Assembly: GCF_001598255.1 (NCBI RefSeq)
Contig: NZ_BCYP01000018.1
Span: 434,001-498,000 of the forward strand
Length of the DNA: 64,000 nucleotides
Origin: Mitsuaria chitosanitabida ATCC BAA-476 = NBRC 102408
Lineage (GTDB): Bacteria > Pseudomonadota > Gammaproteobacteria > Burkholderiales > Burkholderiaceae_C
Direction: 5' to 3'
Positions within the stretch are counted from its first letter, which is position 1; each line of letters begins with the position of its first letter. Positions 16,896 to 25,988 of the stretch are shown piece after piece. The translations under genes were made by a program, and so were the position numbers. The notes below the pieces were generated by a model, which was not told the DNA's origin, searched no databases, and saw only the letters and a list, made by a program, of their open reading frames with translations.

Positions 16896-17612
16896 ATGAC
16901 AGACGCCTCCGATCGACCCGCCCGTTCGCCCCGCCACCGCGCCGAAGCCTCCTATGCCCGGGGCGAGGAGACGCGTCGACGCATCATCGAAGTGGCCATG
17001 CGGCTGTTCGCGGAGCGCGGCTTCGAGGGCGCGTCGACGCGCGAGATCGCCAAGGCGGCGGGGGTGAATGCGCCGGCGCTGCAGTACTACTTCGACAACA
17101 AGGAAGGCGTGTACCGCGCCTGCGCCGAGTACATCGCGGAGAGCTCGCGGGCCCACTTCGCGCCGGTGGTGGCGCGGACCGAGGCGGTGCTGGAGGATCC
17201 GGCGGCGACGCCGGAGCAGGTCTTCGGCGCGTTCGGCGACATGCTGGACGCGCTGACCGATTTCCAGCTGCTGCCCGACGACGCCGAGTACCGCCGGCTC
17301 TTCATCGCCCACGAGCAGGTCGGCCATGCGCCGGGCGTGCTGTTCGCGCTCTTCGACAGCACCGTGCGGCCGCGCATGGGCGAGGTGTCGGCGCGGCTGG
17401 TGGCGCGCTACTGCGGCCTGCGACCGACGGACCCCATGCTGCCGATGCGCGTGATGATGTTGTGCGGGCAGGTGATGGTGTTCTCGCTGGGCAAGCGGAC
17501 CCTGCTGAGCAAGCTGGGCTGGGACCAGTTCGGTCCCGACGAGGTGACCAAGATCAAGCGCGCCGCGCGCGATCACGCGCGCGTGCTGATGGACAGCTGG
17601 AAGCAGTCCTGA
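16896..17612 (+). CDS. TetR/AcrR family regulator, CecR-like (DUF1956 C-terminal domain)
   Basis: A 238-residue repressor. The N-terminal DNA-binding domain is canonical (TRRRIIEVAMRLFAERGFEGASTREIAKAAGVNAPALQYYFDNKEGVY in family terms; key helix-turn-helix around residues 45-70). The C-terminal ligand domain, with YRRLFIAHEQVGHAPGVLF, resembles the CecR/YbiH type, which in other bacteria controls HlyD-type exporters. It is divergent from the efflux operon, which suggests it represses the pump and itself. ATG 16896 is the first start that gives a normal TetR N-terminus. The inducer is unknown. Confidence 0.88.
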   Translation: MTDASDRPARSPRHRAEASYARGEETRRRIIEVAMRLFAERGFEGASTREIAKAAGVNAPALQYYFDNKEGVYRACAEYIAESSRAHFAPVVARTEAVLEDPAATPEQVFGAFGDMLDALTDFQLLPDDAEYRRLFIAHEQVGHAPGVLFALFDSTVRPRMGEVSARLVARYCGLRPTDPMLPMRVMMLCGQVMVFSLGKRTLLSKLGWDQFGPDEVTKIKRAARDHARVLMDSWKQS

Positions 17613-17660
17613 TCTTCGCGCGGCGGCCTGCGCCGCGCTGATGCTCTCCTCGGCCGGAAT

Positions 17661-17690
17661 GAAGAACGCCCGCGACAGCGGGCGTTTCTC
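17661..17690. terminator. bidirectional terminator between TetR gene and ychF
   Basis: A perfect 9-bp stem (AACGCCCGC at 17665-17673, GCGGGCGTT at 17678-17686) has a 4-base loop, with T-rich bases after it on the plus strand and an A/T-rich flank for the minus strand. It lies between two convergent genes and can serve both. Confidence 0.8.
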
Positions 17691-17732
17691 GTCATGCCCA
17701 GGGCGGGTGCCCCGGGCTGGATCGGATCTGGC

Positions 17733-18824
17733 TCAGACGTTGAACAGGAAGTTCAGCACGTCGCCGTCCTTGACCACGTAATCCTTGCCTTCCGCGCGCA
17801 TCTTGCCGGCGTCCTTGGCGCCCGACTCGCCCTTGAACTGGACGAAGTCCTCGAAGGCGATGGTCTGGGCGCGGATGAAGCCGCGCTCGAAGTCGGTGTG
17901 GATCACGCCGGCCGCCTGCGGGGCGGTGTCGCCGATGTGGATGGTCCAGGCGCGCACTTCCTTCACGCCGGCGGTGAAGTAGGTCTGCAGGCCCAGCAGC
18001 TTGAAGCCGGCGCGGATCAGGCGGTTCAGGCCCGGCTCGTCCTGACCCATCTCGGCCAGGAACATCGCGCGGTCCTCGTCCTCCATCTCCGACAGCTCGG
18101 CCTCGGTCTTGGCGCAGATCGCCACCACCGGACCGTTCTGGGCCGCGGCGTACTCGCGCAGGCGGTCCAGGAAGGGGTTGTTCTCGAAGCCGTCCTCGGC
18201 CACGTTGCCGACGAACATCGCCGGCTTGGCGGTGATCAGGCACAGCGGCTTCAGGATGACCAGCTCTTCCTTGCTGAAGTCGATGGTGCGCACCGGCTTG
18301 GCCTGGTCCAGCGCTGCCTGGCACTTCTCCAGCACCTTCACCAGCGCGATGGCGTCCTTGTCGCCCGCGCGCGCCACCTTGTTGTAGCGGTGCAGGCTCT
18401 TCTCCACCGTGCCCAGGTCGGCCAGGCACAACTCGGTCTGGATCACCTCGATGTCGGCGATCGGGTCGACCTTGCCGTTCACGTGGATCACGTTCGGATC
18501 CTCGAAGCAGCGCACCACGTTCACGATCGCGTCCGTCTCGCGGACGTGCGACAGGAACTGGTTGCCCAGACCTTCACCCTTGGACGCGCCCGCCACCAGG
18601 CCGGCGATGTCCACGAACTCCACGATCGCCGGCACGATGCGCTCGGGCTTGACGATCTCGGCCAGCGCGCCCAGGCGCGGGTCCGGCAGCTCGACCACGC
18701 CCACGTTGGGCTCGATCGTGCAGAAGGGGTAGTTCTCGGCGGCGATGCCGGCCTTGGTCAGGGCGTTGAAGAGGGTGGACTTGCCGACGTTGGGCAGGCC
18801 CACGATGCCGCATTTGAGGCTCAT
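17733..18824 (-). CDS. ychF: redox-regulated ribosome-associated ATPase YchF (Obg family)
   Basis: Universally conserved P-loop ATPase of the Obg/OLA1 group, 363 residues. It has the P-loop GLPNVGKST (residues 9-17), the switch [20 protein letters not shown] and the altered specificity motif NVAEDGF that favours ATP over GTP. A C-terminal TGS domain ends [20 protein letters not shown]. Length is normal. It is a single-gene unit, convergent with the TetR gene and divergent from the UbiH-family gene. Confidence 0.97.
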   Translation of the reverse strand: MSLKCGIVGLPNVGKSTLFNALTKAGIAAENYPFCTIEPNVGVVELPDPRLGALAEIVKPERIVPAIVEFVDIAGLVAGASKGEGLGNQFLSHVRETDAIVNVVRCFEDPNVIHVNGKVDPIADIEVIQTELCLADLGTVEKSLHRYNKVARAGDKDAIALVKVLEKCQAALDQAKPVRTIDFSKEELVILKPLCLITAKPAMFVGNVAEDGFENNPFLDRLREYAAAQNGPVVAICAKTEAELSEMEDEDRAMFLAEMGQDEPGLNRLIRAGFKLLGLQTYFTAGVKEVRAWTIHIGDTAPQAAGVIHTDFERGFIRAQTIAFEDFVQFKGESGAKDAGKMRAEGKDYVVKDGDVLNFLFNV

Positions 18825-18962
18825 GGGAAGGCTTTCGGGAACTTGAGGATGGGCGGCCAGAGGGTTCCGTCAACCCGCCGGCGCTTGTGGGCCGATGGCG
18901 ACGCCCGCGGCGCGAAGCGCGCATTTTAGTCGGCCCGCGCGGGGAGACCCCAGCCCCCTGCC

Positions 18963-18968
18963 TACAAT
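18963..18968 (+). promoter_or_regulatory. candidate -10 box giving a near-leaderless transcript
   Basis: TACAAT at 18963-18968 lies 8 bases before the ATG of the UbiH-family gene. If used, transcription would begin at or within a few bases of the start codon. No Shine-Dalgarno sequence is seen before this ATG, which fits. I find no good -35 box. Confidence 0.4.
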
Positions 18969-18976
18969 CCCCCGCC

Positions 18977-20086
18977 ATGGAAAAGTTCGACGTCCTCGTG
19001 CGCGGCAGCGGCTGCGTCGGCCGCAGCCTGGCCCTGGCGCTCGGTGCCCGCGGATACCGCGTCGCGCTGCTGGCCCGCCCCAGCGCCCCGACCCGCTCCG
19101 GCGACGTGCGCGCCTATGCGCTCAATGCCGCCTCGGTCGCGCTGCTGACCCGGCTGCGTGTCTGGGAAGCCCTGGCCGAGGATGCCCGCACGCCCGTGCA
19201 CGACATGCGCATCCACGGCGACCGCGCCGGCGCCGCCCTGCATTTCAGCGCCTGGGAGCAGGGCGCCGGCGAGCTCTGCCACATCGTCGATGCGGCGGCG
19301 CTGGAGGACCAGCTCGACGCCGCGCTGCGCTTCGCCCCTCACGTGCACCGCGTGACCGAGGCCGTCCCCGCCACCCTGCAGGCGCTGTGCGAGGGCCGCG
19401 ACACCGGCGCGGCGCAGGAGTTCGGCGTCCGCTACGAGCGCCACGACTACGGCCACCTGGGTGTCGCCACGCGCCTCACGTCCAGCCAGCCGCATCAGAA
19501 CCAGGCCTGGCAGTGGTTCCGTTCCCCCGACGTGCTGGGGCTGCTCCCGTTCGACCGCCCCGAGCCCGGCCACAGCTACGGCATGGTGTGGTCGCTGCCG
19601 CGCGAGCGCGCGCAGCAGATGCTGACCGCCGGCAAGGCGGAATTCGAATCGGCGCTGCTGGAGGCCACCGGCGGCCTCGCCGGCACGCTGTCGCTGGCCG
19701 GCGAGCGCCAGGCCTGGCCGCTGCAGCTGTGCCGCGCCGACCGCCTGTGCGGTCCCGGCTGGGTGCTGCTGGGCGACGCCGCCCACCTGGTCCATCCGCT
19801 GGCCGGCCAGGGCCTGAACCTGGGCTTGGCCGACGTGGAAGCCCTGGCCGACGTCATCGCCGCCAAGGAATCCTGGCGCGGCCTGGGCGACGAGAAGCTG
19901 CTGCGCCGCTACGAGCGCGCCCGCATCGTGCCGACCTGGGCGATGGGCGAGCTCACCGACGGCCTGCTGCGCGGATTCGCCAGTCAAATCCCGGTGATCG
20001 CGCGCCTGCGCAATGACGGCCTGCGGCTGGTCGACCGCGCGGGCCCCCTGAAGAAGTGGCTGACGGCGCGCGCGCTGGGCCAGTGA
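18977..20086 (+). CDS. UbiH/UbiF/COQ6-family FAD-dependent monooxygenase
   Basis: Flavoprotein hydroxylase probably acting on the ubiquinone ring. The 369-residue protein has the N-terminal dinucleotide-binding RGSGCVGRSLALALGARG and the second FAD motif GWVLLGDAAHLVHPLAGQGLNLGLAD, which is the UbiH/COQ6 signature. A conserved RAYALNAASVALL segment is also present. Which ring position it hydroxylates cannot be told from the sequence. Its downstream neighbour is dsbC, an arrangement common in Burkholderiales. ATG 18977 is chosen as the only start giving the Rossmann fold at residue 5; the frame remains open upstream without plausible coding content. Confidence 0.88.
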   Translation: MEKFDVLVRGSGCVGRSLALALGARGYRVALLARPSAPTRSGDVRAYALNAASVALLTRLRVWEALAEDARTPVHDMRIHGDRAGAALHFSAWEQGAGELCHIVDAAALEDQLDAALRFAPHVHRVTEAVPATLQALCEGRDTGAAQEFGVRYERHDYGHLGVATRLTSSQPHQNQAWQWFRSPDVLGLLPFDRPEPGHSYGMVWSLPRERAQQMLTAGKAEFESALLEATGGLAGTLSLAGERQAWPLQLCRADRLCGPGWVLLGDAAHLVHPLAGQGLNLGLADVEALADVIAAKESWRGLGDEKLLRRYERARIVPTWAMGELTDGLLRGFASQIPVIARLRNDGLRLVDRAGPLKKWLTARALGQ

Positions 20087-20163
20087 ACGACACAATCCCA
20101 CCATCGCCGCGCGCGATCCGCGCGGCGCATGACCGGCCCGATCCGAACCGAATGAAGGCGACC

Positions 20164-20904
20164 ATGAAGTACGTTTCCCGCAAGACCCTGGCCCTGCCGC
20201 TGGCGATGGCCGCCCTGGCCCTGTTCGGCTGCACCGCGCAGGCCAACGAGGACACCATCCGCAAGAACCTCGCGACCGTCCTGCCCAAGGAGATCAAGAT
20301 CGACGAGGTGCGCGCCAGCCCGATCACCGGCCTGTGGGAAGTGCGCATCGGCTCCGAGATCCGCTACACCGACGCCAGCGGCCAGTACCTGATCGAGGGC
20401 GAGATCCTCGACCTCAAGAACAAGCGCAACCTGACGCAGGACCGCGTCAACAAGATCACCGCGATCGACTTCTCCTCGCTGCCGCTCAAGGACGCGATCG
20501 TCTGGAAGAAGGGCGACGGCAAGCGCCGCATCGCCGTGTTCGCGGATCCGAACTGCGGCTACTGCAAGCGCTTCGAGAAGTCGCTGCAGGAGGCCAACAA
20601 CGTGACGGTCTACACCTTCGTCATCCCCATCCTGGGCGGTGATTCGCCGGACAAGGCCCGTGCCGCCTGGTGCGCCAAGGACAACACCATCGCCTGGCGC
20701 AACTGGATGCTGGACGGCGCCGCGCTGCCGCGCGCCGACGGCAAGTGCGACGCCAGCGCCATCGACCGCAACCTGGCGCTGAGCCAGAAGATCCGCGTCA
20801 ACGGCACGCCGGCCATCCTCTTCGAGGACGGCAGCCGCGCCCCCGGCGCGATCTCCGCCGAACAGCTCGAGCAGCGTCTGCAGTCGCTCGAGAAGAAGTC
20901 CTGA
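20164..20904 (+). CDS. dsbC: DsbC-type periplasmic disulfide isomerase
   Basis: Reshuffles wrong disulfides in periplasmic proteins. The 246-residue precursor has a signal peptide (MKYVSRKTLALPLAMAALAL, cleavage probably after CTAQA). An N-terminal dimerisation domain contains VRASPITGLWEVRIGSEIRYTD in family-typical position, followed by a thioredoxin domain with active site CGYC in FADPNCGYCKRFEK and the cis-proline loop RVNGTPAILFEDG. A second Cys pair (WCAKDN and GKCDAS) matches the structural disulfide of DsbC. An in-frame ATG at 20152 would add four residues. It follows the UbiH-family gene by 77 bases. Confidence 0.93.
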   Translation: MKYVSRKTLALPLAMAALALFGCTAQANEDTIRKNLATVLPKEIKIDEVRASPITGLWEVRIGSEIRYTDASGQYLIEGEILDLKNKRNLTQDRVNKITAIDFSSLPLKDAIVWKKGDGKRRIAVFADPNCGYCKRFEKSLQEANNVTVYTFVIPILGGDSPDKARAAWCAKDNTIAWRNWMLDGAALPRADGKCDASAIDRNLALSQKIRVNGTPAILFEDGSRAPGAISAEQLEQRLQSLEKKS

Positions 20905-20950
20905 TCCACGCGGATTTCCCGCGGCCCACCGCGCCCCCGGCGCCTGAGCG

Positions 20951-21427
20951 ATGAACGACCGTACCGCCCCGTCCTCCAGTTCCTCCGCCGCCGCCTCGCC
21001 GGCGCGCGGCGTCAATCCCGTCGCGCTGCGGCTGGGCTACGCGGGGCTGATCCCCTTCATCCTGGGCGCCGCGCTGGTGTGGCTGGTCCGCGAGGACGCG
21101 CATCCCTACGTCACCGACGGGCTGTCGCGCTACGCGGCGGTCGTGATCTCCTTCCTCGGCGCGATCCACTGGGGCCTGGGCTTCCGCCAGACCGTCCCGT
21201 CCCCGACCCCCTTCATCTGGGGCGTCGCTCCAGCGCTGCTGGCCTGGATCGCCTCGACCATGCCGGCCTACGCCGGGCTGGTCGTCGAGGGCTTCCTGCT
21301 GATCGTCTGCTACCTGGTCGATCGCCGCCTGTACCCGTCGCTGGGCGCCTCCGCCTGGCTGACGCTGCGATTCCGCCTCAGCGCCGTGGCGGCCCTGAGC
21401 TGCTTCATCGCCGCCCAAGGCACCTGA
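20951..21427 (+). CDS. DUF3429 membrane protein
   Basis: A 158-residue inner-membrane protein with a Ser/Ala-rich cytosolic tail and about five helices. The helices contain LGYAGLIPFILGAALVW and VISFLGAIHWGLGF, the conserved core of DUF3429. No function is established for the family. It starts 46 bases after dsbC, so it may share that transcript. The G/C-rich hairpin at 21436-21466 follows its stop and could end it. Confidence 0.82.
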   Translation: MNDRTAPSSSSSAAASPARGVNPVALRLGYAGLIPFILGAALVWLVREDAHPYVTDGLSRYAAVVISFLGAIHWGLGFRQTVPSPTPFIWGVAPALLAWIASTMPAYAGLVVEGFLLIVCYLVDRRLYPSLGASAWLTLRFRLSAVAALSCFIAAQGT

Positions 21428-21435
21428 GCGCGCCC

Positions 21436-21466
21436 GGGGCGACCGCGGTGGACCGCGGGTTGCCCC
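21436..21466 (+). terminator. possible stem-loop terminator after DUF3429 gene
   Basis: GGGGC-ACCGCGG pairs with CCGCGGGT-GCCCC (21436-21466) around a 4-base loop, giving a long but slightly imperfect G/C stem. There is no T-run, so termination would be weak or Rho-aided. Confidence 0.35.
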
Positions 21467-21546
21467 TGAGCGCCCGATGAACGAGTAACGCCCCGCAGGG
21501 TCCGGCCTCCGTGTCAGGCCGGGCCAGTCTTGGTAGGCTGTCCCCC

Positions 21547-23319
21547 ATGACTTCCCCCACCGCTTCGGCCACCGCCGCGATCCACTACCGCGTCGCCGTT
21601 TCCGACCTGCATGCGCACCGCTTCGAGGTGACGCTCACGGTGCCCGCCCCCGAGGCCTCACAGACGCTCAGCCTGCCGGTGTGGATCCCCGGCAGCTACC
21701 TGGTGCGCGAGTTCTCCCGCCATGTCGGCGTCGTGACCGCGCGCCAGGGGCAGCGCGAGGTGCCGGTGCGCCAGGTCTCCAAGAACACCTGGGCGTTCGA
21801 CTGCGCCGGCCGCGGCGCGCTGGTCGTGAGCTATCCGGTCTACGCCTTCGACACCTCGGTGCGCGCGGCCTTCCTGAACGCGCAGCGCGGCTTCTTCAAC
21901 CCGACCAGCCTGTGCCTGCGCGTGCATGGCAAGGAGTCGCTCCCCCACCGCATCGAGATCGCCGGCCTGCCCAAGGGCTGGGACATCGGCACGGCGATGC
22001 GGGCGGTGGAGGGCGCGTCGCAGCAGTTCGAGTCCGCCGACTACGACGAGCTCGCCGACCATCCCTTCGAGCTGGGACCGTTCTGGCGCGGCGAGTTCGT
22101 CGCCGAGGGCGTGCCGCATGAATTCATCGTCTCCGGCGCGTTGCCGATCCTCGACGGCGAGCGCCTGCTGCGCGACGCCCAGCGCATCTGCGAGGCGCAG
22201 ATCGCGTTCTGGCATTGCCACAAGAGCCGGCCGCCGATGGACCGCTACGTCTTCCTGCTCAACTGCGTGGACGACGGCTACGGCGGCCTGGAGCATCGCG
22301 CCAGCACGGCGCTGATCGCGTCGCGGCGCGATCTGCCGCGGCTGGGCCAGAACGAGGTCTCCGACGGCTACGTCAAGCTGCTGGGCCTGATCAGCCACGA
22401 GTACTTCCACACCTGGAACGTCAAGCGCCTGCGTCCCGACGTGTTCGAGCGCTACGACTACGAGCAGGAGAATTACACCGAGTTGCTGTGGTTCTTCGAG
22501 GGCTTCACCTCCTACTACGACGACCTGTTCCTGGTCCGCTCGGGCCTGATCGACGAGGCCCGCTACCTGAAGCTGATCGCGCAGACCTTCACCCAGGTGC
22601 TGGGCGCGCCCGGGCGCAAGCATCAGAGCGTGGCCCGTTCCAGCTTCGAGGCCTGGACCAAGTACTACCGCCAGGACGAGAACACGCCCAACGCGGTGGT
22701 GAGCTACTACGCCAAGGGCGCGATGGTGGCGCTGGCGCTGGACCTGACGCTGCGCGGCGCGGAGAAGACCGCCTCGCTGGACGAGCTGATGCGGGGGCTC
22801 TGGAAGGAGAGCGGCGGCGGTCCGGTGAGCGAGGCGCAGATCCTGCGCAAGCTGACCGACCTGGGCGGCGAGCTGGCCGCTCAGTCGCTCTCGACCTGGG
22901 TCCACGGCACCGACGACCTGCCGCTGCCGCAGTTGCTGGAACGCATGGGCGTGCGCTGGGGCCATGACAAGCCGACGCTGGCGCAGCGCCTGGGCCTGCG
23001 CGTGTCGGAGAGCGACGGCGCGATCACCATCAAGCAGGTGCTGCTGGACAGCGCCGCGCTGGCGGCCGGCCTGAGCGCCGGCGACGAACTGATCGCCTGC
23101 AACGGCTGGCGCGTGCGCAAGCTCGAGGACCTGCCGCTGATGCTGGACCAGCAGGACCCGCAACACCTGACCCTGCTGGTCGCGCGCGACCAGCGGATGC
23201 TGACGCTCACGCTGGCGCTTCCCACGCAGGAGGGCGCCGCGCGTCCCGTCTGCCTGGGGCTGCTGGACAAGGCCCCGGCGCGGGCGCAGAGCCTGCGCCG
23301 CGCATGGCTGGGCGGCTGA
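21547..23319 (+). CDS. M61-family metallopeptidase with PDZ domain
   Basis: Glycyl-aminopeptidase-like zinc protease, 590 residues. The zinc site is HEYFH (His284, Glu285, His288) in LISHEYFHTWNVKRLRP. The third ligand is Glu318 in WFFEGFTSYYDD. The N-terminal beta domain begins IHYRVAVSDLHAHRFEVTL and includes the family motif LPVWIPGSYLVREFSRHV. A PDZ domain occupies about residues 490-570 (VLLDSAALAAGLSAGDELIACNG). I see no clear signal peptide, so it may be cytoplasmic. ATG 21547 gives the family N-terminus; the frame stays open 36 bases further up. Its end overlaps the DUF3108 gene by 16 bases. Confidence 0.93.
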   Translation: MTSPTASATAAIHYRVAVSDLHAHRFEVTLTVPAPEASQTLSLPVWIPGSYLVREFSRHVGVVTARQGQREVPVRQVSKNTWAFDCAGRGALVVSYPVYAFDTSVRAAFLNAQRGFFNPTSLCLRVHGKESLPHRIEIAGLPKGWDIGTAMRAVEGASQQFESADYDELADHPFELGPFWRGEFVAEGVPHEFIVSGALPILDGERLLRDAQRICEAQIAFWHCHKSRPPMDRYVFLLNCVDDGYGGLEHRASTALIASRRDLPRLGQNEVSDGYVKLLGLISHEYFHTWNVKRLRPDVFERYDYEQENYTELLWFFEGFTSYYDDLFLVRSGLIDEARYLKLIAQTFTQVLGAPGRKHQSVARSSFEAWTKYYRQDENTPNAVVSYYAKGAMVALALDLTLRGAEKTASLDELMRGLWKESGGGPVSEAQILRKLTDLGGELAAQSLSTWVHGTDDLPLPQLLERMGVRWGHDKPTLAQRLGLRVSESDGAITIKQVLLDSAALAAGLSAGDELIACNGWRVRKLEDLPLMLDQQDPQHLTLLVARDQRMLTLTLALPTQEGAARPVCLGLLDKAPARAQSLRRAWLGG

Positions 23320-24437
23320 GTCCGCGCGCCCGTCGTGGCGCGCTCGGCCTGGGCGCGCTGACGCTGGCGGTGCTCGCGGCCCACTTGCTGCTTCTGCGCG
23401 GCGCGCAGGGGCTGCACGACCGCTGGATGCCGGAGACCCCCGAGCCGGACCGGCTGGAGGCCGCCTTCGTGCGCGAGCTCCAGCAGGCCCCGCCGCCACC
23501 GCCCCCCCAAGGAACCCAAGGCAAGGTCGGCACCCCGCCGCCAAAGCTGAGCCCCACGCCCGCGTCGACCGACGGCCTCGCGCCCTTGTCGAGGGACGAG
23601 GCCGCGAGCGCGCCGCCGCCGCCCGAGGTGCGGGCACTGGTCGCGCCGTCCGCGCTGGCGGTGTCGGACGCGGTGGGCGAGTTCATCCCGGGCGTCGAGT
23701 GGCCGCTGTCGACCGAGCTCGACTACCAGCTCACCGGCGACTTCCGCGGCCCCGTCTATGGCGACGCGCGCGTGCAATGGCTGCGCAGCGGGGCGCACTA
23801 CCAGGTCCATCTGGAGGCCTGGGTGGGGCCGTCGATCGCGCCGCTGATGTCGCGACGCCTGAGCAGCGATGGCGAGATCACGCCCGAGGGCCTCGCGCCG
23901 CGGCGCTTCGACGAGGTCACCGGCGGTCTCGCCGGCGGCAATCGCCATGCGACGCTGCTCTTCGACGTCGGCGGCGTGCGCATGGCCGACGGCCGGCGCG
24001 AGCCCGTGGCCGATGGCACGCAGGACGCGGCCAGCCAGTTCGTGCAACTGACCTGGATGTTCCTCACCGGCCGGCAGGTCGCCCAGGGCGATCAGCTCAT
24101 CCAGCAGCCGCTGGCTTTGCCGCGCAACGTGCACCTGTGGCGCTACAAGGTGCGCGACCTGGAGGACGTGGCGACGCCGCTGGGACCGATCCCGGCATGG
24201 CACATCGATTCCGACATGGATGACCCGCGCGGCGACATGCAGGCGGAGTTCTGGCTGGCGCCCTCGCTGCAGTTCATGCCGGTGCGGGTGCGGATCTGGC
24301 AGGACCGGCCGCGGGATCCGCGCACCCACATCGACCTGGTGCTCAAGCGCCCGCCGCGTCAGGCGATGGCCGCGGCCGCGCCCGCGTCGGGAGCGGCGTC
24401 CGGCCCGACGGCGGCGCCGGCCTCGTCGCCCCTATAG
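23304..24437 (+). CDS. DUF3108 domain protein, membrane-anchored periplasmic
   Basis: A 377-residue protein with an N-terminal anchor (about residues 12-34), a long Pro-rich linker (about 60-115, with PPPPPPQGTQGK) and a C-terminal beta domain beginning WPLSTELDYQLTGDFRGPVYGDA. That domain matches DUF3108, which resembles lipid- or polysaccharide-binding periplasmic folds. The start overlaps the M61 gene by 16 bases, so the two are coupled. No function is established. The Pro/Ala-rich tail after residue 350 is probably disordered. Confidence 0.8.
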   Translation: MAGRLSPRARRGALGLGALTLAVLAAHLLLLRGAQGLHDRWMPETPEPDRLEAAFVRELQQAPPPPPPQGTQGKVGTPPPKLSPTPASTDGLAPLSRDEAASAPPPPEVRALVAPSALAVSDAVGEFIPGVEWPLSTELDYQLTGDFRGPVYGDARVQWLRSGAHYQVHLEAWVGPSIAPLMSRRLSSDGEITPEGLAPRRFDEVTGGLAGGNRHATLLFDVGGVRMADGRREPVADGTQDAASQFVQLTWMFLTGRQVAQGDQLIQQPLALPRNVHLWRYKVRDLEDVATPLGPIPAWHIDSDMDDPRGDMQAEFWLAPSLQFMPVRVRIWQDRPRDPRTHIDLVLKRPPRQAMAAAAPASGAASGPTAAPASSPL

Positions 24438-24462
24438 TTGCCCGCATTCAACGGAGACCCCC

Positions 24463-25272
24463 ATGACCCCAGTCCTGACCGAGACGCCCTTCGAGAACAT
24501 CCTGGTCGAAGTCGTCGGCACCGGCGAGCGCAAGACCGGCCTGATCCGGCTGAACCGCCCCAAGCAGCTGAACGCGCTGAGCGATCCGCTGATGGACGAG
24601 CTGGGCCGCGCGCTGCGGGCGTTCGACGCCGACGACGGCATCGGCTGCATCGTGCTGACGGGCAGCGAGCGCGCCTTCGCGGCGGGCGCGGACATCCCGA
24701 CGATGGCGCCGCACACCTTCATGTCGGCGTTCAAGAGCGGGCTGATCTCCAAGAACTGGGAGACGATTCTGGAGATCCGCAAGCCGGTGATCGGCGCGGT
24801 GGCGGGCTTCGCGCTGGGCGGCGGTTGCGAGCTGGCGATGATGTGCGACTTCATCATCGCGGCGGACACGGCGCGCTTCGGCCAGCCGGAGATCAAGCTG
24901 GGCATCATCCCCGGCGCGGGCGGCACGCAGCGCCTGCCGCGCGCGGTCAGCAAGAGCAAGGCCATGGACATGCTGCTGACGGCCCGCATGATGGACGCCG
25001 CCGAGGCGGAGCGGGCCGGCCTGGTGTCGCGCGTGGTGCCGGCCGAGCAGCTGATGAGCGAGGCGCTGACCGCGGCCGAGACCATCAACGGCTTCAGCGG
25101 CCCGTCGACGATGCTGATCAAGGAACTGGTCAACCTGGCCTACCAGGGCCCGCTGACCGACGGCGTCGCGGTGGAGCGCCGCTACTTCCACGCGCTGTTC
25201 GGCTCCGACGACCAGCGCGAGGGCATGGACGCCTTCCTGGCCAAGCGGGCGCCGGCGTTCAAGCACAAGTGA
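24463..25272 (+). CDS. enoyl-CoA hydratase/isomerase family protein
   Basis: Crotonase-fold enzyme, 269 residues, probably hydrating trans-2-enoyl-CoA in fatty-acid oxidation. It has the oxyanion-hole stretch ERAFAAGADI, the first catalytic glutamate in ALGGGCELAMMCD and the second in FGQPEIKLGIIPGAGGTQRL, the full pattern of true hydratases. ATG 24463 follows GGAGA. TATAGT at 24433-24438 could be its -10 box. It is a single-gene unit. Its exact acyl chain preference cannot be read from the sequence. Confidence 0.93.
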   Translation: MTPVLTETPFENILVEVVGTGERKTGLIRLNRPKQLNALSDPLMDELGRALRAFDADDGIGCIVLTGSERAFAAGADIPTMAPHTFMSAFKSGLISKNWETILEIRKPVIGAVAGFALGGGCELAMMCDFIIAADTARFGQPEIKLGIIPGAGGTQRLPRAVSKSKAMDMLLTARMMDAAEAERAGLVSRVVPAEQLMSEALTAAETINGFSGPSTMLIKELVNLAYQGPLTDGVAVERRYFHALFGSDDQREGMDAFLAKRAPAFKHK

Positions 25273-25403
25273 GCAAGCCCGGGGCCGCCGCGACGCGTGA
25301 TCACAGAGGGTGGCCCGGTTCGGCGAGCGTCGCCGAATTGCATGAATGTGTCAGCGATCCTTGACCCTTGCCGCTGTACGGTCAGCGCTCAACTGGGCGA
25401 TTG

Positions 25404-25454
25404 TTGACGATCGGCGAACGGATCTTTCCGGAATGGCTAGTGTTTCCCCTAGGG
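25404..25454 (+). promoter_or_regulatory. regulatory region of the DUF4148 gene
   Basis: The 257-base gap before the DUF4148 gene is less G+C-rich than its surroundings. It holds TTGACG (25404-25409), a possible -35, and the 8-base palindrome CCCTAGGG (25447-25454) in a TTTCCCCTAGGGTGG context. This may be a regulator site. A -10 box is not clear. Confidence 0.35.
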
Positions 25455-25529
25455 TGGACCGCCTAGAGTTCAGCCCATGGACGACGCGGAGTGCGGAGTC
25501 CGGTGCCACAAACCCCTGAAGGAACCGCC

Positions 25530-25814
25530 ATGAACACGCTGAACAAGTTCACCCTGATCGCCGCCGCCCTGCTGTCCGCCGGTGCCGCCTTCGCCGCCGA
25601 GCCCGTCGAGAAGACCCGCGCCGAAGTGATCGCCGAGCTGCAAGCCGCCCGTGACTCCGGCGAAGTCGCCACCCTGTCGGCCGACCAGGCTGGCGTGAGC
25701 GGCCTGAGCAACGGCATCAACGCCCCGAGCGCCCAGCAGCTGGCCGCCAAGGCCGCCGCGCTGAAGACCGCCAAGAAGGGTGGCTCGACCGAGCCGGTCA
25801 ACGCCGCCAAGTAA
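25530..25814 (+). CDS. DUF4148 small secreted protein
   Basis: A 94-residue precursor with a clean signal peptide (MNTLNKFTLIAAALLSAGAAFA, cleavage after AFA). The mature part begins EPVEKTRAEVIAELQAARDSGEV, the core of DUF4148, followed by an Ala/Lys-rich tail. The start has GAAGGAA 6 bases upstream. Such genes are abundant, often multicopy and stress-responsive in Burkholderiales, but the molecular role is not established. It stands alone with its own terminator. Confidence 0.88.
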   Translation: MNTLNKFTLIAAALLSAGAAFAAEPVEKTRAEVIAELQAARDSGEVATLSADQAGVSGLSNGINAPSAQQLAAKAAALKTAKKGGSTEPVNAAK

Positions 25815-25895
25815 GGCCAGGCCTCGCAGGGCCCTCACGGGTCGGCCCCATCGACACCGCCGGATGCGCCGGCCGGCGATCGGGGCAGAGACCAA

Positions 25896-25930
25896 AAGCA
25901 AAGGGACGCCGATCGGTGTCCCTTTTGCGT
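25896..25930. terminator. bidirectional terminator between DUF4148 gene and lysS
   Basis: AAAGGGAC (25900-25907) pairs with GTCCCTTT (25918-25925), extended inwards by GCC/GGT pairing. T residues follow on the plus strand and an A-rich flank (CCAAAAGC) serves the minus strand. It lies between two convergent genes. Confidence 0.85.
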
Positions 25931-25988
25931 TGGGGCCGCCCGGACGCCTGTCCGGCTCGGCGGCAGGGCCCGCGGGCCCCCCGTCACG

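Noticed and set aside
18887-18976. N-terminal extension of the UbiH-family protein upstream of ATG 18977
   Set aside because: The frame is open, but the extension is Arg/Pro-rich, contains the probable promoter and would displace the Rossmann motif from the N-terminus.
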